Assembly: GCA_945787795.1 (NCBI GenBank)
Contig: CALZJD010000002.1
Location: 1 to 37,726, forward strand
Source of the DNA: Thermodesulfovibrionia bacterium
GTDB lineage: Bacteria > Nitrospirota > Thermodesulfovibrionia > UBA6902
Reading direction: 5' to 3'
DNA length: 37,726 bases
How positions within the stretch are numbered: position 1 is the stretch's first letter; the number at the start of each line of letters is the position of its first letter. The notes below the pieces were generated by a model, which did no database searches, was not told the DNA's origin, and worked only from the letters and a program-made list of their open reading frames with translations. Shown in pieces: positions 21,021 through 30,780 of this stretch. Made by a program: the position numbers and the translations under genes.

Positions 21021-21386
21021 CTACTCAACAACTATAGACACTTTATCCGTTGTGAATGTACTATCGATATCTACTGCTTTCAATGTTATTATGTGATTCC
21101 CTCCACTTAATGTTTTTGTAAATTGTTCTCCAGTGCCAATAACTCCATCTATATTAGATGTCCAGATTAACTCTTTGGCTTTTCGATCTACATCATCTGT
21201 ATAGTATGCCCCACCTTGAAAAACAATGTCATCATACTGAGAAAAAATACCATTATTATTTGGCATGGCAATAAGTGCCGCTGGAGCTTCCGCAAATGAA
21301 TTGGATAGCAATAATGCATGAATGCATAGTACTAACACAATAAGAGTACATAATATCTGTAACAATTTCAAAATGTGCTTTCTCAT
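21021..21386 (-). CDS. Small secreted protein, single Ig/PKD-like beta domain
   Basis: Signal-like hydrophobic N-terminus ending SFAEA; FQGGAYYTDDVDRKAKELIWTSNIDGVIGTGEQFTKTLSGGNHIITLKAVDIDSTFTTDKVSIVV resembles PKD/Ig-like folds. Confidence 0.65.
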   Translation of the reverse strand: MRKHILKLLQILCTLIVLVLCIHALLLSNSFAEAPAALIAMPNNNGIFSQYDDIVFQGGAYYTDDVDRKAKELIWTSNIDGVIGTGEQFTKTLSGGNHIITLKAVDIDSTFTTDKVSIVVE

Positions 21387-21417
21387 TGATACCCCGCTAT
21401 ACTTAAATTAATAAACT

Positions 21418-24400
21418 CTAATAATTCATTAAGTTTTCAGCAAATTTAATATTACCAACCTCAGACATCCCCTGAACAATAAAATTGACATCACCAACTG
21501 CCACAACATCACCTCCCGGCCTCGCCGGTGAACCTGGCACTTGACCCACCGCAATGACAGTTCTCCCCGATCTTCTTACAAGACTCTTTGCAGTACCACT
21601 CAAATTAAAACTTGATACAGCGTAAAATCGCACTGAATCTACACCATCGGTAATCTGATCCTGGGATATATCATCAAAAAAGCCTGACCCAACATTATCG
21701 GCATTATTTACAATCCCAATTCCAAGATCAGAAAACAATTGGTTCATAGTAGGCCTTCCAAAAGAACCAGAATGATCACCTACAACAACTAATCGCCCCC
21801 CTGAATTCAAGAAATCCTTAAACATATTGACCTCATTTGAACTAAAATTACTTCTACTGAGGACAAGAAAAATTAATCGAAATTCATTTAAATCACTTGG
21901 GAAAGTAATTGCTCTCTCAGTTATATATCCTAAATTTGTGTAGAAATTTGTTATAGTTTGATAATTATTATCATAATAATAAGCATTGTGGCCATGATAT
22001 ACTAAAACTTTCTCCCCTAATTGCCTTATTGTAATATCACCCACATCTGTAATACCATCGGGAATCGGTGTCATAGTTTCTGACTTACCTTTTAGAGTTC
22101 CAACTGATGCTGATACGACAATGTCCCCCATAACAGTAGGCACATCCGGTATAGAAAATGTTCCATCGGCTCCAGAAACATCGGACAGATCATTTACTGA
22201 AGTAACAGTAGCTCCCTCTACAGGATTACCGTCAATATCGATGACTCTACCCACAACCGTTGTCCCAGGATCAGGGATGACAGTTACGTCAATCTCATCT
22301 GAAACTACAACATTCCCAGCACTATCTGTAGCCTCAGCACTAACAGTAAAGGAATCAATATTTAGTGGAACCGTATAACTAAACTCGTAAGGTAACGATG
22401 TATCGGTGGAAACAAAGCCACCGTCAACAAATAAACTTACTGATGACACTTGTACATCATCAATAGCATCTGCTGTAATCGTGATACTTGAACCTTCAAT
22501 TACCTCATCGCCGTCTAATGGAGATATAATATTTACACTTGGAGGACTATCCGGTACAACATTAACCAATACACTGCCTGAAACTCCTATATTCCCCGCA
22601 AGGTCAATAGCCGCGGCACTTACAGTAAATAGGTTAGACCCCATTGGTACAGCATAACTGAACTCATAGGGTACAGATGTATCTGTAAATACAAAATTAT
22701 TGTTGACCAGAAAGCTTACAGAGGCTACATGCACATCGTCTGTTGCATCGGCTGTCAATAAGATATTTGAGCCTTCAATGACATCATCACCATTTGATGG
22801 TGATGTGATGCTCACAGTTGGAGCAACTGTCCCTGTATCCTCTAGTAGTCTATATTGTCCTATAAATAAACGGTTCCTGTCTGTTATAAGGTAAACGTAT
22901 GCTTCGTCTACATCAATACCTCTGCCGTTATCATCACCGTAACCTGAGAAATTGATGAGTGAGCTGAAGATCAGATTATTCGGCATGCTAATGTTATAGA
23001 TTGGAACAGCATTGACCCTGAAAATGTCAGCGCCAAATGCAAGGTTCTCCATAAGGGCAACATCAGAGAGATACCCTCCTGTTGTCTCTGTGTCCAGAAT
23101 TGTCGGGCTAACCGGATTGCTTATATCTACTGCCTTAAGACCACCCTGAGGATAATCCGCCAGATATGCAATACCATCTCTTAAAACAAGGTCCGTGGAA
23201 GTATAAGATGTATCAACAGATCCTATAATCTGCGGGTCTGCAGGATTAATAACATCGATAACTTGAACGCCGCTGCTTCCGTCTGCTATAACCGCAACAT
23301 TATTGACAGGATCCACATCTACTCCACTAGCTGTTCCAGGTGTATCTACGGATCCAACAATTGATGGATTGGCAGTATCGGAAAAGTCAATTATCTTCAA
23401 ACCCTGTGAACCATCTGCTATAAATGCTAATGTTCCTGAGTAAACCACGTCCTGTGCACTGGTAGTAGCCACAGAACCCAGAGGCACTGGATCGAGAGGA
23501 TTACTGATATCCATTATTTGTAATCCTGAAGCACCGTCTGCAATGAGTGCAAGATTACCGCTTATCTTGACATCATTAGCGGTACCGGTAGTATCTTCCG
23601 ATGCAACGACGGCAGGATTATCTCTATCGGATACACTTACGACATGAAGACCTCCTGTCCCTGCAGCAACATAGGCATAATCTCCGTCAACATCCACGTT
23701 ATTGGCTGAGCCTGAAGGCATGTAAACAAAAGACAACGCAACAGGAGAAAAGGTCTCTACGGTAGTCACGGCATTATCTGCAAAGCCACTGTTGTTAACA
23801 GTTATAGTGCATGTACCGTCAACGCCTGCAAATACCAATCCATCCTGAGCCCCGAAACTACATACGTTTAAATCGCTGGAGCTGTAATTGGTACCGCGTG
23901 AGGTTGATGTCAAGTCTATTGTATTGCCGTCCAGAAGGTGTCCTGTAACTGCTAACTGGCGGGAGGCGTCACCCATTACAGTATTAAATACAATTACAAA
24001 GTTTGAAGGAGACACTTCAATGTGGTCCAGGGCATCGGCAAGATTGTAACTTCCTGAACTGGTCGGATCACTGCCTGTTAATACTTCAAGGCCGTCATTA
24101 ATACCATCTCCATCAGAATCCTTTAACAGAGGATTGGTTACAAAACCGTCATCACCTTCAACGACTTCTTCACCGTCTGTGATACCGTCATCATCTGAAT
24201 CCGGATCATTAAGATCAGTGCCCAGATCATATTCTTCCTTGTTGGTGAGACCATCACCGTCAGCATCCTCAAGTGCATCCACACGGTCATTCGGGTTCAG
24301 GCCATTGGCGATCTCGTAGTCATCAGGAATTCCGTCCCCATCCGCATCAGGATTATTGGCCTGTATAACATTGAATACAATGGAGCTTAAAACCATATCA

Positions 24401-24960
24401 TTGGAAGCTGTAATAATTACCACACCAGTTCCCGTGGCTGTTACAAGGCCCTCTTCAGAGACTGTGGCAATGGCAGGGTTGGTCGTTCTGTATATCGTGC
24501 CAGTAGAGCTTGCTGTTATATCTCTAGTGCTGCTATCGGGATAGGTTGCTGTTACCTGTAGTTGAGCGGTGGCGCCAATTGCTGTGAGAATTGTTTCAGG
24601 AGATGTTATTGATAGAGAACTGGGAGCGGGTTCAAATACATCAAGCGGTATATCTCCAACCTTTATACTTCCATTAGGCGGGATGATTACCCAGTCAGAC
24701 TGACCTGACTTTGTCACTCCGTTTTCCACACATGTAGCACGAACACGTACCTTGCCCATAGTAGAGGGGACATTAGGGATTACCCAGCTGCCGTCAGTTT
24801 TTACCTCGGCTGTGCGGTTAAGAACGCTGACTGTGCAGTTTTCGCTGAGCTGGGCAAGGGAAAGTGAATCATTCAAGATCACGAGGAATGAAAGTAGTAG
24901 AACAATTAATAAAGCTTTAATGTTTTTTAGTTTGCTTTGTTTCATACGATAGTCAATCAA
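21418..24960 (-). CDS. Large secreted multidomain protein: Big2-like, TSP3/Ca-binding repeats, LVIVD repeats, Ig-like domains, carboxypeptidase-regulatory-like domain, C-terminal Rossmann/GATase-like domain
   Basis: [57 protein letters not shown] (Big2); [40 protein letters not shown] (TSP3-like); repeated IADGxxGLxIIDxSxxxNPxIVGSVDT (LVIVD); [22 protein letters not shown] (CarboxypepD_reg-like). Confidence 0.85.
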   Translation of the reverse strand: MIDYRMKQSKLKNIKALLIVLLLSFLVILNDSLSLAQLSENCTVSVLNRTAEVKTDGSWVIPNVPSTMGKVRVRATCVENGVTKSGQSDWVIIPPNGSIKVGDIPLDVFEPAPSSLSITSPETILTAIGATAQLQVTATYPDSSTRDITASSTGTIYRTTNPAIATVSEEGLVTATGTGVVIITASNDMVLSSIVFNVIQANNPDADGDGIPDDYEIANGLNPNDRVDALEDADGDGLTNKEEYDLGTDLNDPDSDDDGITDGEEVVEGDDGFVTNPLLKDSDGDGINDGLEVLTGSDPTSSGSYNLADALDHIEVSPSNFVIVFNTVMGDASRQLAVTGHLLDGNTIDLTSTSRGTNYSSSDLNVCSFGAQDGLVFAGVDGTCTITVNNSGFADNAVTTVETFSPVALSFVYMPSGSANNVDVDGDYAYVAAGTGGLHVVSVSDRDNPAVVASEDTTGTANDVKISGNLALIADGASGLQIMDISNPLDPVPLGSVATTSAQDVVYSGTLAFIADGSQGLKIIDFSDTANPSIVGSVDTPGTASGVDVDPVNNVAVIADGSSGVQVIDVINPADPQIIGSVDTSYTSTDLVLRDGIAYLADYPQGGLKAVDISNPVSPTILDTETTGGYLSDVALMENLAFGADIFRVNAVPIYNISMPNNLIFSSLINFSGYGDDNGRGIDVDEAYVYLITDRNRLFIGQYRLLEDTGTVAPTVSITSPSNGDDVIEGSNILLTADATDDVHVASVSFLVNNNFVFTDTSVPYEFSYAVPMGSNLFTVSAAAIDLAGNIGVSGSVLVNVVPDSPPSVNIISPLDGDEVIEGSSITITADAIDDVQVSSVSLFVDGGFVSTDTSLPYEFSYTVPLNIDSFTVSAEATDSAGNVVVSDEIDVTVIPDPGTTVVGRVIDIDGNPVEGATVTSVNDLSDVSGADGTFSIPDVPTVMGDIVVSASVGTLKGKSETMTPIPDGITDVGDITIRQLGEKVLVYHGHNAYYYDNNYQTITNFYTNLGYITERAITFPSDLNEFRLIFLVLSRSNFSSNEVNMFKDFLNSGGRLVVVGDHSGSFGRPTMNQLFSDLGIGIVNNADNVGSGFFDDISQDQITDGVDSVRFYAVSSFNLSGTAKSLVRRSGRTVIAVGQVPGSPARPGGDVVAVGDVNFIVQGMSEVGNIKFAENLMNY

Positions 24961-25088
24961 TTAATCCACAACTAAATGATTTTTATTGGGGTGTCTCTAC
25001 TTCTTTCTTTTAATGCTTCCTCCTATATTGCTGGCTTAGTAACTTTTCTAATGGTAGCTTTTCCTATTTTAGTTCCATGTCTTTTGTA

Positions 25089-25607
25089 TTATTCTTTTAT
25101 CTCTTTTCCTAATACTTTCATCTTTATAATGTTTGATTTCCAGTTGCCTATAGGAATATTAATGTTTTTCCTTTTTGAAAGAAGCGTTGTTGAATAAATT
25201 GCTTCAATTATATATTCTCCAGTGGCGAAAGTTTTTTCAATTATAAAACTAGTCCCAAAAAAATGATTTTGTTCAATTGGAATTGTTTCTAACATTGCCG
25301 CTGTCATCTCTATTTTTACTAAAGGACTATTGTATACAGCTATTCCTCGTGTATCTTTTATAGCAATTCGAATCAACCATCCCTCTGGATAGAGGGTTTT
25401 AAGAACAAATAATTTCTCTTTACTTATATTCCTCAATTCTACATCTATACTAATGGATTCTTGATATTGATACGTAGGTTTGAAAGATCGGATAGCTAAT
25501 TGTAATTTTTCATCAGGGAGCATTGCACCATTAAGCTGATCACACACTAGGCTAATTGAACAAATAGCTACTCCACAAAATAAAAATAGTTTCCATAAAT
25601 AGTTCAT
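25089..25607 (-). CDS. Small predicted secreted beta-sandwich protein, unknown function
   Basis: Signal-like N-terminus; YQYQESISIDVELRNISKEKLFVLK... resembles secreted Ig-like/BsuPI-like beta domains; 19 nt downstream of the dockerin protein gene. Confidence 0.6.
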   Translation of the reverse strand: MNYLWKLFLFCGVAICSISLVCDQLNGAMLPDEKLQLAIRSFKPTYQYQESISIDVELRNISKEKLFVLKTLYPEGWLIRIAIKDTRGIAVYNSPLVKIEMTAAMLETIPIEQNHFFGTSFIIEKTFATGEYIIEAIYSTTLLSKRKNINIPIGNWKSNIIKMKVLGKEIKE

Positions 25608-25626
25608 ATATTTTTCACCTCACTTC

Positions 25627-28600
25627 TTATGGACATGCTGGCCAACCTTTACTAGTTGCATATGTCTCAATGTTAGCTATCATGGCATTCAATTCGGCTT
25701 GTCCAGCTACATAGGGTGGGTCACCAGCACCATCGCCTAAAGCATTATAAGCTGCCGCTGCTGCTCCAAATCCTGCCAAAAAATCTGTATTTGCTTGTGG
25801 CTCTAACGCAGCTTTAGCATCTGCTGCGGTATCGTAGGAACTACAAGAGACCGTATTACCTTCCATTGTTGTTTCTGTTGTCCCCCATTCATTATTGAAG
25901 CTAGTTTGCCATTCTGTCTCCCAATGATAATTTTCATGATCAATAGTGGCCTGTGTTACATGCCAACCGGGACCTTTCCCACCTGTAGCTGTGTAGTCAG
26001 CCAAGTCTGATATAACATCACAATAATGTCCCGTAGCACCCGGATTATTTACAATATTACCTCCATCCACTGGATTAGGAGTGTTTGCAGCAGGAGTTGG
26101 AACTATGGTAATCGTTCCAGTAGAAGTCACTGAATTCACACGGTACCGCCAGATGCCTGTACCTGTGTCCAAGCAAGCAGAACCGGTAAAAGTTGGTTGA
26201 TCAACACTTGTTATCGCTGGATTTGTCATTGAAGCAGCTGCGGTTATCGTTGTTGCATTATAAGTTACTGTTATACTTGAATTTGCACCACATTCCGGTC
26301 CTTTTAATTCTGGACTGCCCCCCTGACATTTTTCACAATCATCCGCAGGTGTTTCCGAATCATCGGCTTCACTGGTCTTCGATCCGCCTTGACATACTTC
26401 TTTTTTACAATCATCCGGTGCATTCTGAGAAGGTGTCTGACCATTATCCGGCTCACACTGATTCCCCTGAGTATTACACTTCTGACAATCCGGACAATTA
26501 TTAGCACCTCCAACCGGCTGCGGATTTCCGCCGCAGTGCCATCCGGCCTTCACCACACCAACACCAGGATCCGATATAATCATCATTCCATCATCAGTTA
26601 CAGTCCCAGTTCCAATACTGACAAACTGCCCGAGATCGTGATCAAAAGAATACATCGTAGTAATTTCGTTCGGCGCAAGCCCGTCCACATTGGGTAATGT
26701 TATCGGAGCCGGTGGATCAAATACAGCTCCGGGCGGTTGAATGGTTACAATAAATCTCGGCTGCAGACCATTGGGAGGCGGCATAGGCACCTTGTCTGCA
26801 TGAACCTGGGTAACAGAAATATATCCTTCATTCGATCCGTCAGGAAATGTGACGGAATTTGCCTTTACTATTAATGAAAAACCGGGGATCTCATCCAGCA
26901 TGTAAACAACATCTTCGTTGCCTCCTACCCATTGTATATTTGATGTATTTAAAGGCAGTAAAAATACCGGCATACCAAGTGTGTTGTTCTGCCCGGCAAC
27001 GGTAACGAGTTCCCATGCCAGGGTCGGAAATTCACCCGGTATGGTTGCCGTGGAACCGTCAGCTATGAGGTGAACAGGGCCAACCGGTACATTATCAATC
27101 ATGAATGCTCCCTGATCATCAGTAATGCCCTGCCGCGTAGTCCCCTCTACCCGCATGGTTACACCGGGGATTGGATTATTTGAATTATCGAGGACTACCC
27201 CGCTTATCTTCGTATCACCCGGGTCCCCAATCGCAAGTCCTGTTGAAAGAAAGCTTGCAGGATTGCCTGCGTTCCCGGGAAAGCTGGCTTCCACTATATG
27301 AGCATAATTTCCAACTTCAGGGCCAAGTGTAAAAGGTACGGTGGCTCTACCGTCACTGTCCGTATTAACGGTTATCTCAGCCTGGTCATTGCTGAATTTG
27401 CCGCCTCCACTCTTCATGTTAAACGTGACCGGAACATCCCCTGCCGGGTTATGCCCGATATCTGTAACGATGGCTACCAACGGCTCCGGCAGAGGCTGAT
27501 TTACGCCGCCTCTCTGCTGACTGCCCGATGCAACATGTATGTTTTCCGCCGGGGCAATTGTTCCTGATGCAATATATGTGACGGAACTCTGGATACCTGT
27601 AGAAGATACCTCTACCTTGTTATTTCCTGCACCTGCCCATGTCCCCAATGTGTACACCACCTGTGCCTGCCCATTAGCATCAGTCTCAAGTGCAAGCGCC
27701 CTCTCTCCCCCGTTCAGCGAGCCGTTATTTTCCGTACATCTGAAAACCACAGTCCTCCCAGCCACGGGAGCACCATTTTCATCAATAACGGATGCAACAA
27801 AGGGTTCTAGAAGCTGCGTTCCAACCGTAGCAGTCTGGTTATTCCCTGACACAATGTTAAGTGTCATTCCAACTGACAGATCAAGCGTAACTGCTATACT
27901 TATACTGGCAGTATTTCCTGTCTGGTCAGCGCCGATGGCTGTAATCGTGTTCTCCCCCTCCACGAGAGGAACAGATTCAACAATAAAGTTTCTGTTGGAT
28001 ACCGCGGCATCTATTCCATTAACAGCAACACTTGCCTGATCTTTATTGACCGTCCCCCTGACAATATCGTTTATAAGTCCGGTGACAATAACCGGAGAGG
28101 AGGTTACTACAGCGCCATCTGACGGAGAGTTTATAAATACTTCAGGCGGAGTAGAATCAAGATGAATATTGGCATTTGCAGTTCCCACATTATTAAAAGC
28201 ATCATAAGCAGTTGCAGCGATGACATTCATCCCTTCATTTAACACAATTCCGGTAACGGCGAAACTGCCACTATTTATAACCGCTTCAACACCGTTTACA
28301 AATAAACTGACTGCATCATCACTAACGGTACCACTTACATCTATAGGAGAGCTTCCCACAGTGGTCAGGGTTTCCGGAGATATTATGGTAACAGTCGGAG
28401 CAAGCTGAGAATCGGAACAGCCATTACTATCTACCGTCTCCCCGGTCGGAGTTTCGGGGCATATATCAGAATCATCCTCCACCCCGTCATTATCAGCATC
28501 CGGCCCTGCATCACACTCCGGAGGAACAATCACACAGCGCGGTTGAGTGCATTGTAATATGCACGTACGCGCATCAAGTACCGTAATCATTCCGTCACCG

Positions 28601-28803
28601 TCCGCATCTCGAGGATCATCAGGGCCACTGGCCGGAGTATTGCGAGCTGCGATAATCTGATTAACGTCATTCATATCGACGTTGCAGTCATCATCGACAT
28701 CACAGACGGTTGAGGAATAAACAGGAGAGTTGACAGCAAAACCAAGCAATAGGAATAAAATTAGAAAAGCACATGCTTTAGATAAAGATAGCTTGATTCT
28801 CAA
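25627..28803 (-). CDS. Large secreted protein: N-terminal dockerin-like domain, TSP3-like repeat, multiple Ig/Big1-like domains, Cys-rich segment, C-terminal HEXXH-containing domain
   Basis: DVDDDCNVDMNDVNQIIAARNTPASGPDDPRDADGDGMITVLDARTCILQC (dockerin-like pair of Ca loops); DADNDGVEDDSDICPETPTGETVDSNGC (TSP3); VIDENGAPVAGRTVVFRCTENNGSLNG...VTYIASG (Big1-like); ATIDHENYHWETEW near the C-terminus. Confidence 0.85.
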   Translation of the reverse strand: MRIKLSLSKACAFLILFLLLGFAVNSPVYSSTVCDVDDDCNVDMNDVNQIIAARNTPASGPDDPRDADGDGMITVLDARTCILQCTQPRCVIVPPECDAGPDADNDGVEDDSDICPETPTGETVDSNGCSDSQLAPTVTIISPETLTTVGSSPIDVSGTVSDDAVSLFVNGVEAVINSGSFAVTGIVLNEGMNVIAATAYDAFNNVGTANANIHLDSTPPEVFINSPSDGAVVTSSPVIVTGLINDIVRGTVNKDQASVAVNGIDAAVSNRNFIVESVPLVEGENTITAIGADQTGNTASISIAVTLDLSVGMTLNIVSGNNQTATVGTQLLEPFVASVIDENGAPVAGRTVVFRCTENNGSLNGGERALALETDANGQAQVVYTLGTWAGAGNNKVEVSSTGIQSSVTYIASGTIAPAENIHVASGSQQRGGVNQPLPEPLVAIVTDIGHNPAGDVPVTFNMKSGGGKFSNDQAEITVNTDSDGRATVPFTLGPEVGNYAHIVEASFPGNAGNPASFLSTGLAIGDPGDTKISGVVLDNSNNPIPGVTMRVEGTTRQGITDDQGAFMIDNVPVGPVHLIADGSTATIPGEFPTLAWELVTVAGQNNTLGMPVFLLPLNTSNIQWVGGNEDVVYMLDEIPGFSLIVKANSVTFPDGSNEGYISVTQVHADKVPMPPPNGLQPRFIVTIQPPGAVFDPPAPITLPNVDGLAPNEITTMYSFDHDLGQFVSIGTGTVTDDGMMIISDPGVGVVKAGWHCGGNPQPVGGANNCPDCQKCNTQGNQCEPDNGQTPSQNAPDDCKKEVCQGGSKTSEADDSETPADDCEKCQGGSPELKGPECGANSSITVTYNATTITAAASMTNPAITSVDQPTFTGSACLDTGTGIWRYRVNSVTSTGTITIVPTPAANTPNPVDGGNIVNNPGATGHYCDVISDLADYTATGGKGPGWHVTQATIDHENYHWETEWQTSFNNEWGTTETTMEGNTVSCSSYDTAADAKAALEPQANTDFLAGFGAAAAAYNALGDGAGDPPYVAGQAELNAMIANIETYATSKGWPACP

Positions 28804-29008
28804 AAGACATCTCCACGCTGATAATATTAAAAGTTTCGAGTCATCACTACAGAAAAAACAAAGAACTTTAATCCCCGCGAGTACATCATATTATTTTTTT
28901 AAATCTCTAAAGTCAAGTAAAAATTTTTTATAGCCTTTATAAATTATTCTTATTAATTTCAAGCCAAGATATCTTTCTTACTATTAATAATATGAAAGAA
29001 AGTCACTT

Positions 29009-29587
29009 TTAAATCTTCATTTTTTTCCTGAAGGCCATCATTCCTGCAAAACCACTGCCTAAAAGCATCAGCGTTGCGGGTTCAGGTGTTACAGTCGCCG
29101 ATGCATTACTCGTTGTAGCAGTCAAAGGGAATCCGAAGGAATCTCCCAGGCCATTTATTGCTGCTATATCTATGGAACTCGATCCTAACGTAAGAGTATC
29201 AAATGTTAAGCTGGCAAGCGTAAAACTGTCAGGTTGAAGAGCATCCAGAATAAATGGAGGGTCAAAGGAAACCTCGAAAAGATTCAAAGTTCCAAATCCT
29301 GGTGTAGTGAATTGAATACTGCCAAACAGCTGGTCTAACTGGTTTCCAAAGACAACGGAATTAAAGCCCAATATAGCCGGATCATATGTGAAATCAATAT
29401 CAAATGCACCCAGAGAAGGTGGAGAAAAGGTACCAAGTCCGGCAATATTGACATCTACATTAAAAGGATCGCCAAGCATTACATCCTGTACCATAGGATC
29501 AAATCCTATCATGATGGCCTGAGAAGCAGTAGTTGAGAAGAATATCAGCATTGCCATTACAATGAATACGACTGCAATTTTTTTCAT
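29009..29587 (-). CDS. PEP-CTERM-anchored protein with cohesin-like domain
   Basis: Signal peptide; VDVNIAGLGTFSPPSLGAFDIDFTYDPAILGFNSVVFG is cohesin-like; C-terminus TPEPATLMLLGSGFAGMMAFRKKMKI is a PEP-CTERM sorting signal. Confidence 0.9.
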   Translation of the reverse strand: MKKIAVVFIVMAMLIFFSTTASQAIMIGFDPMVQDVMLGDPFNVDVNIAGLGTFSPPSLGAFDIDFTYDPAILGFNSVVFGNQLDQLFGSIQFTTPGFGTLNLFEVSFDPPFILDALQPDSFTLASLTFDTLTLGSSSIDIAAINGLGDSFGFPLTATTSNASATVTPEPATLMLLGSGFAGMMAFRKKMKI

Positions 29588-30014
29588 TTTAATGCCTCCA
29601 ATTTATTCATGTGAAATTTAAAATAAAGATTAAAATAAAATAGAATGCCCCTCAACAAACAGATGCTTGGATACACATAAAATTCCAAATAATTTGAAAC
29701 CCTGTCATATTTTATATAGTTTATTATTTTTTGTATGTAAGGCAGCTATTATTTATTTGTAGGATTTTTCAATTAATTTTGTAAGATTATACCTATCATG
29801 AACTATATGAACTTCTATCATTAAATTAATTCATGTGCCCATTTGTATGGAGTTTTGTATATGTTACATTAACAACACAGGCAGAAAGCAGCAAAGTGCA
29901 AAGGAAGAAAAAACATACCCTATACTGTGTTAAACCTTAATTCCTTTGTGCCATTTTGCCTTTATACCTTTGCATCTAAATAGTGTCTGTATAAAATGTC
30001 TGCTTTTAATTTTA

Positions 30015-30145
30015 GTCATGCCCGAACTTAGTAATCGGGCATCCAGAATTTATTGAAAAGACTGGATTCTCGATGCGAGTCTTCGCGAGAGTCGCTTCGA
30101 CCGGCTTAAGGACCTGCCTACCGGCAGGCAAGCTGCCGGAATGAC
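30015..30145. repeat. Intergenic inverted-repeat element related to 9403-9483
   Basis: Begins GTCATGCCCG and ends CCGGAATGAC, with internal GGGCATCCAGAATT, GACTGGATTCTCG and hairpin CCTGCCTACCGGCAGG. Confidence 0.65.
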
Positions 30146-30182
30146 AGACAGACGAATTGAGTTTAAAATCAAACACAAATTA

Positions 30183-30228
30183 GTTACATGTTAAAATAAC
30201 AAATCCGTCTATGTCCAACGATCTTATC
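30183..30228 (+). repeat. Right copy of the start-codon-containing direct repeat (see 14771-14858)
   Basis: GTTACATGTTAAAATAACAAATCCGTCTATGTCCAACGATCTTATC; 41/46 to 14813-14858. Confidence 0.8.
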
Positions 30229-30780
30229 GAAACAATAATCAGCACCAAGGAAGCCCTTCGCAACCGCTCTATTAATTCTCTCCTGCAAAACAGGTCCCTC
30301 AATGAACTTTCAAACGATGCAGATGAACTTGATCAGTTTCGTAAATCCACAACAAATCTGTACCACAAAGTCAGGGCATCATTATTCCTGTTTGTAATAT
30401 ACCGGTTTCACCTGCTTAACAGTAATGGTATAGGGCAGCATGGACAGATACCATTTACGGGAGTTACCGCGGCATTTGAAAGAGACTTTGAAAAATCAAT
30501 AGATATTTATCTGCAAAGCAATTCCCGTAATGGCGCAGTCTTCAGCGCATTGGCTGATTCCTACTATAAATTATCGTTTAAGTACCTCCTTGATCAGGTC
30601 AAACTTTCAATGAGCGAATGCAAAGAGAACCACAACCTGTATGACATTAATGGCCTTGATGATTATCCCTTTTCTGTGCCGGACCAGCTGACTATCCCTG
30701 ATTCAGCTACAGGAAATTATCCGGTTGGGAGGGATGCCTCACCTGTAAGGCTTGACCCTTCTCATAAATATTTCTGTTGA
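30211..30780 (+). pseudogene. 5' fragment of the GHMP-kinase/UDPGP fusion gene (N-terminal domain; ends out of frame at a lesion)
   Basis: Ends ...YPVGRDASPVRLDPSHKYFC*. 'SPVRLD' resembles the start of the GHMP N-terminal motif (PVRIDLAGGWSDTPP in FKP-type kinases), whose continuation is missing; the downstream ORF resumes in another frame. Confidence 0.6.

Noticed and set aside
24976-25197. Hydrophobic 73-aa plus-strand ORF between the two large secreted proteins
   Set aside because: Overlaps the 3' end of the better-supported minus-strand gene 25089-25607; low-complexity Phe/Leu/Ser composition typical of reverse shadow.
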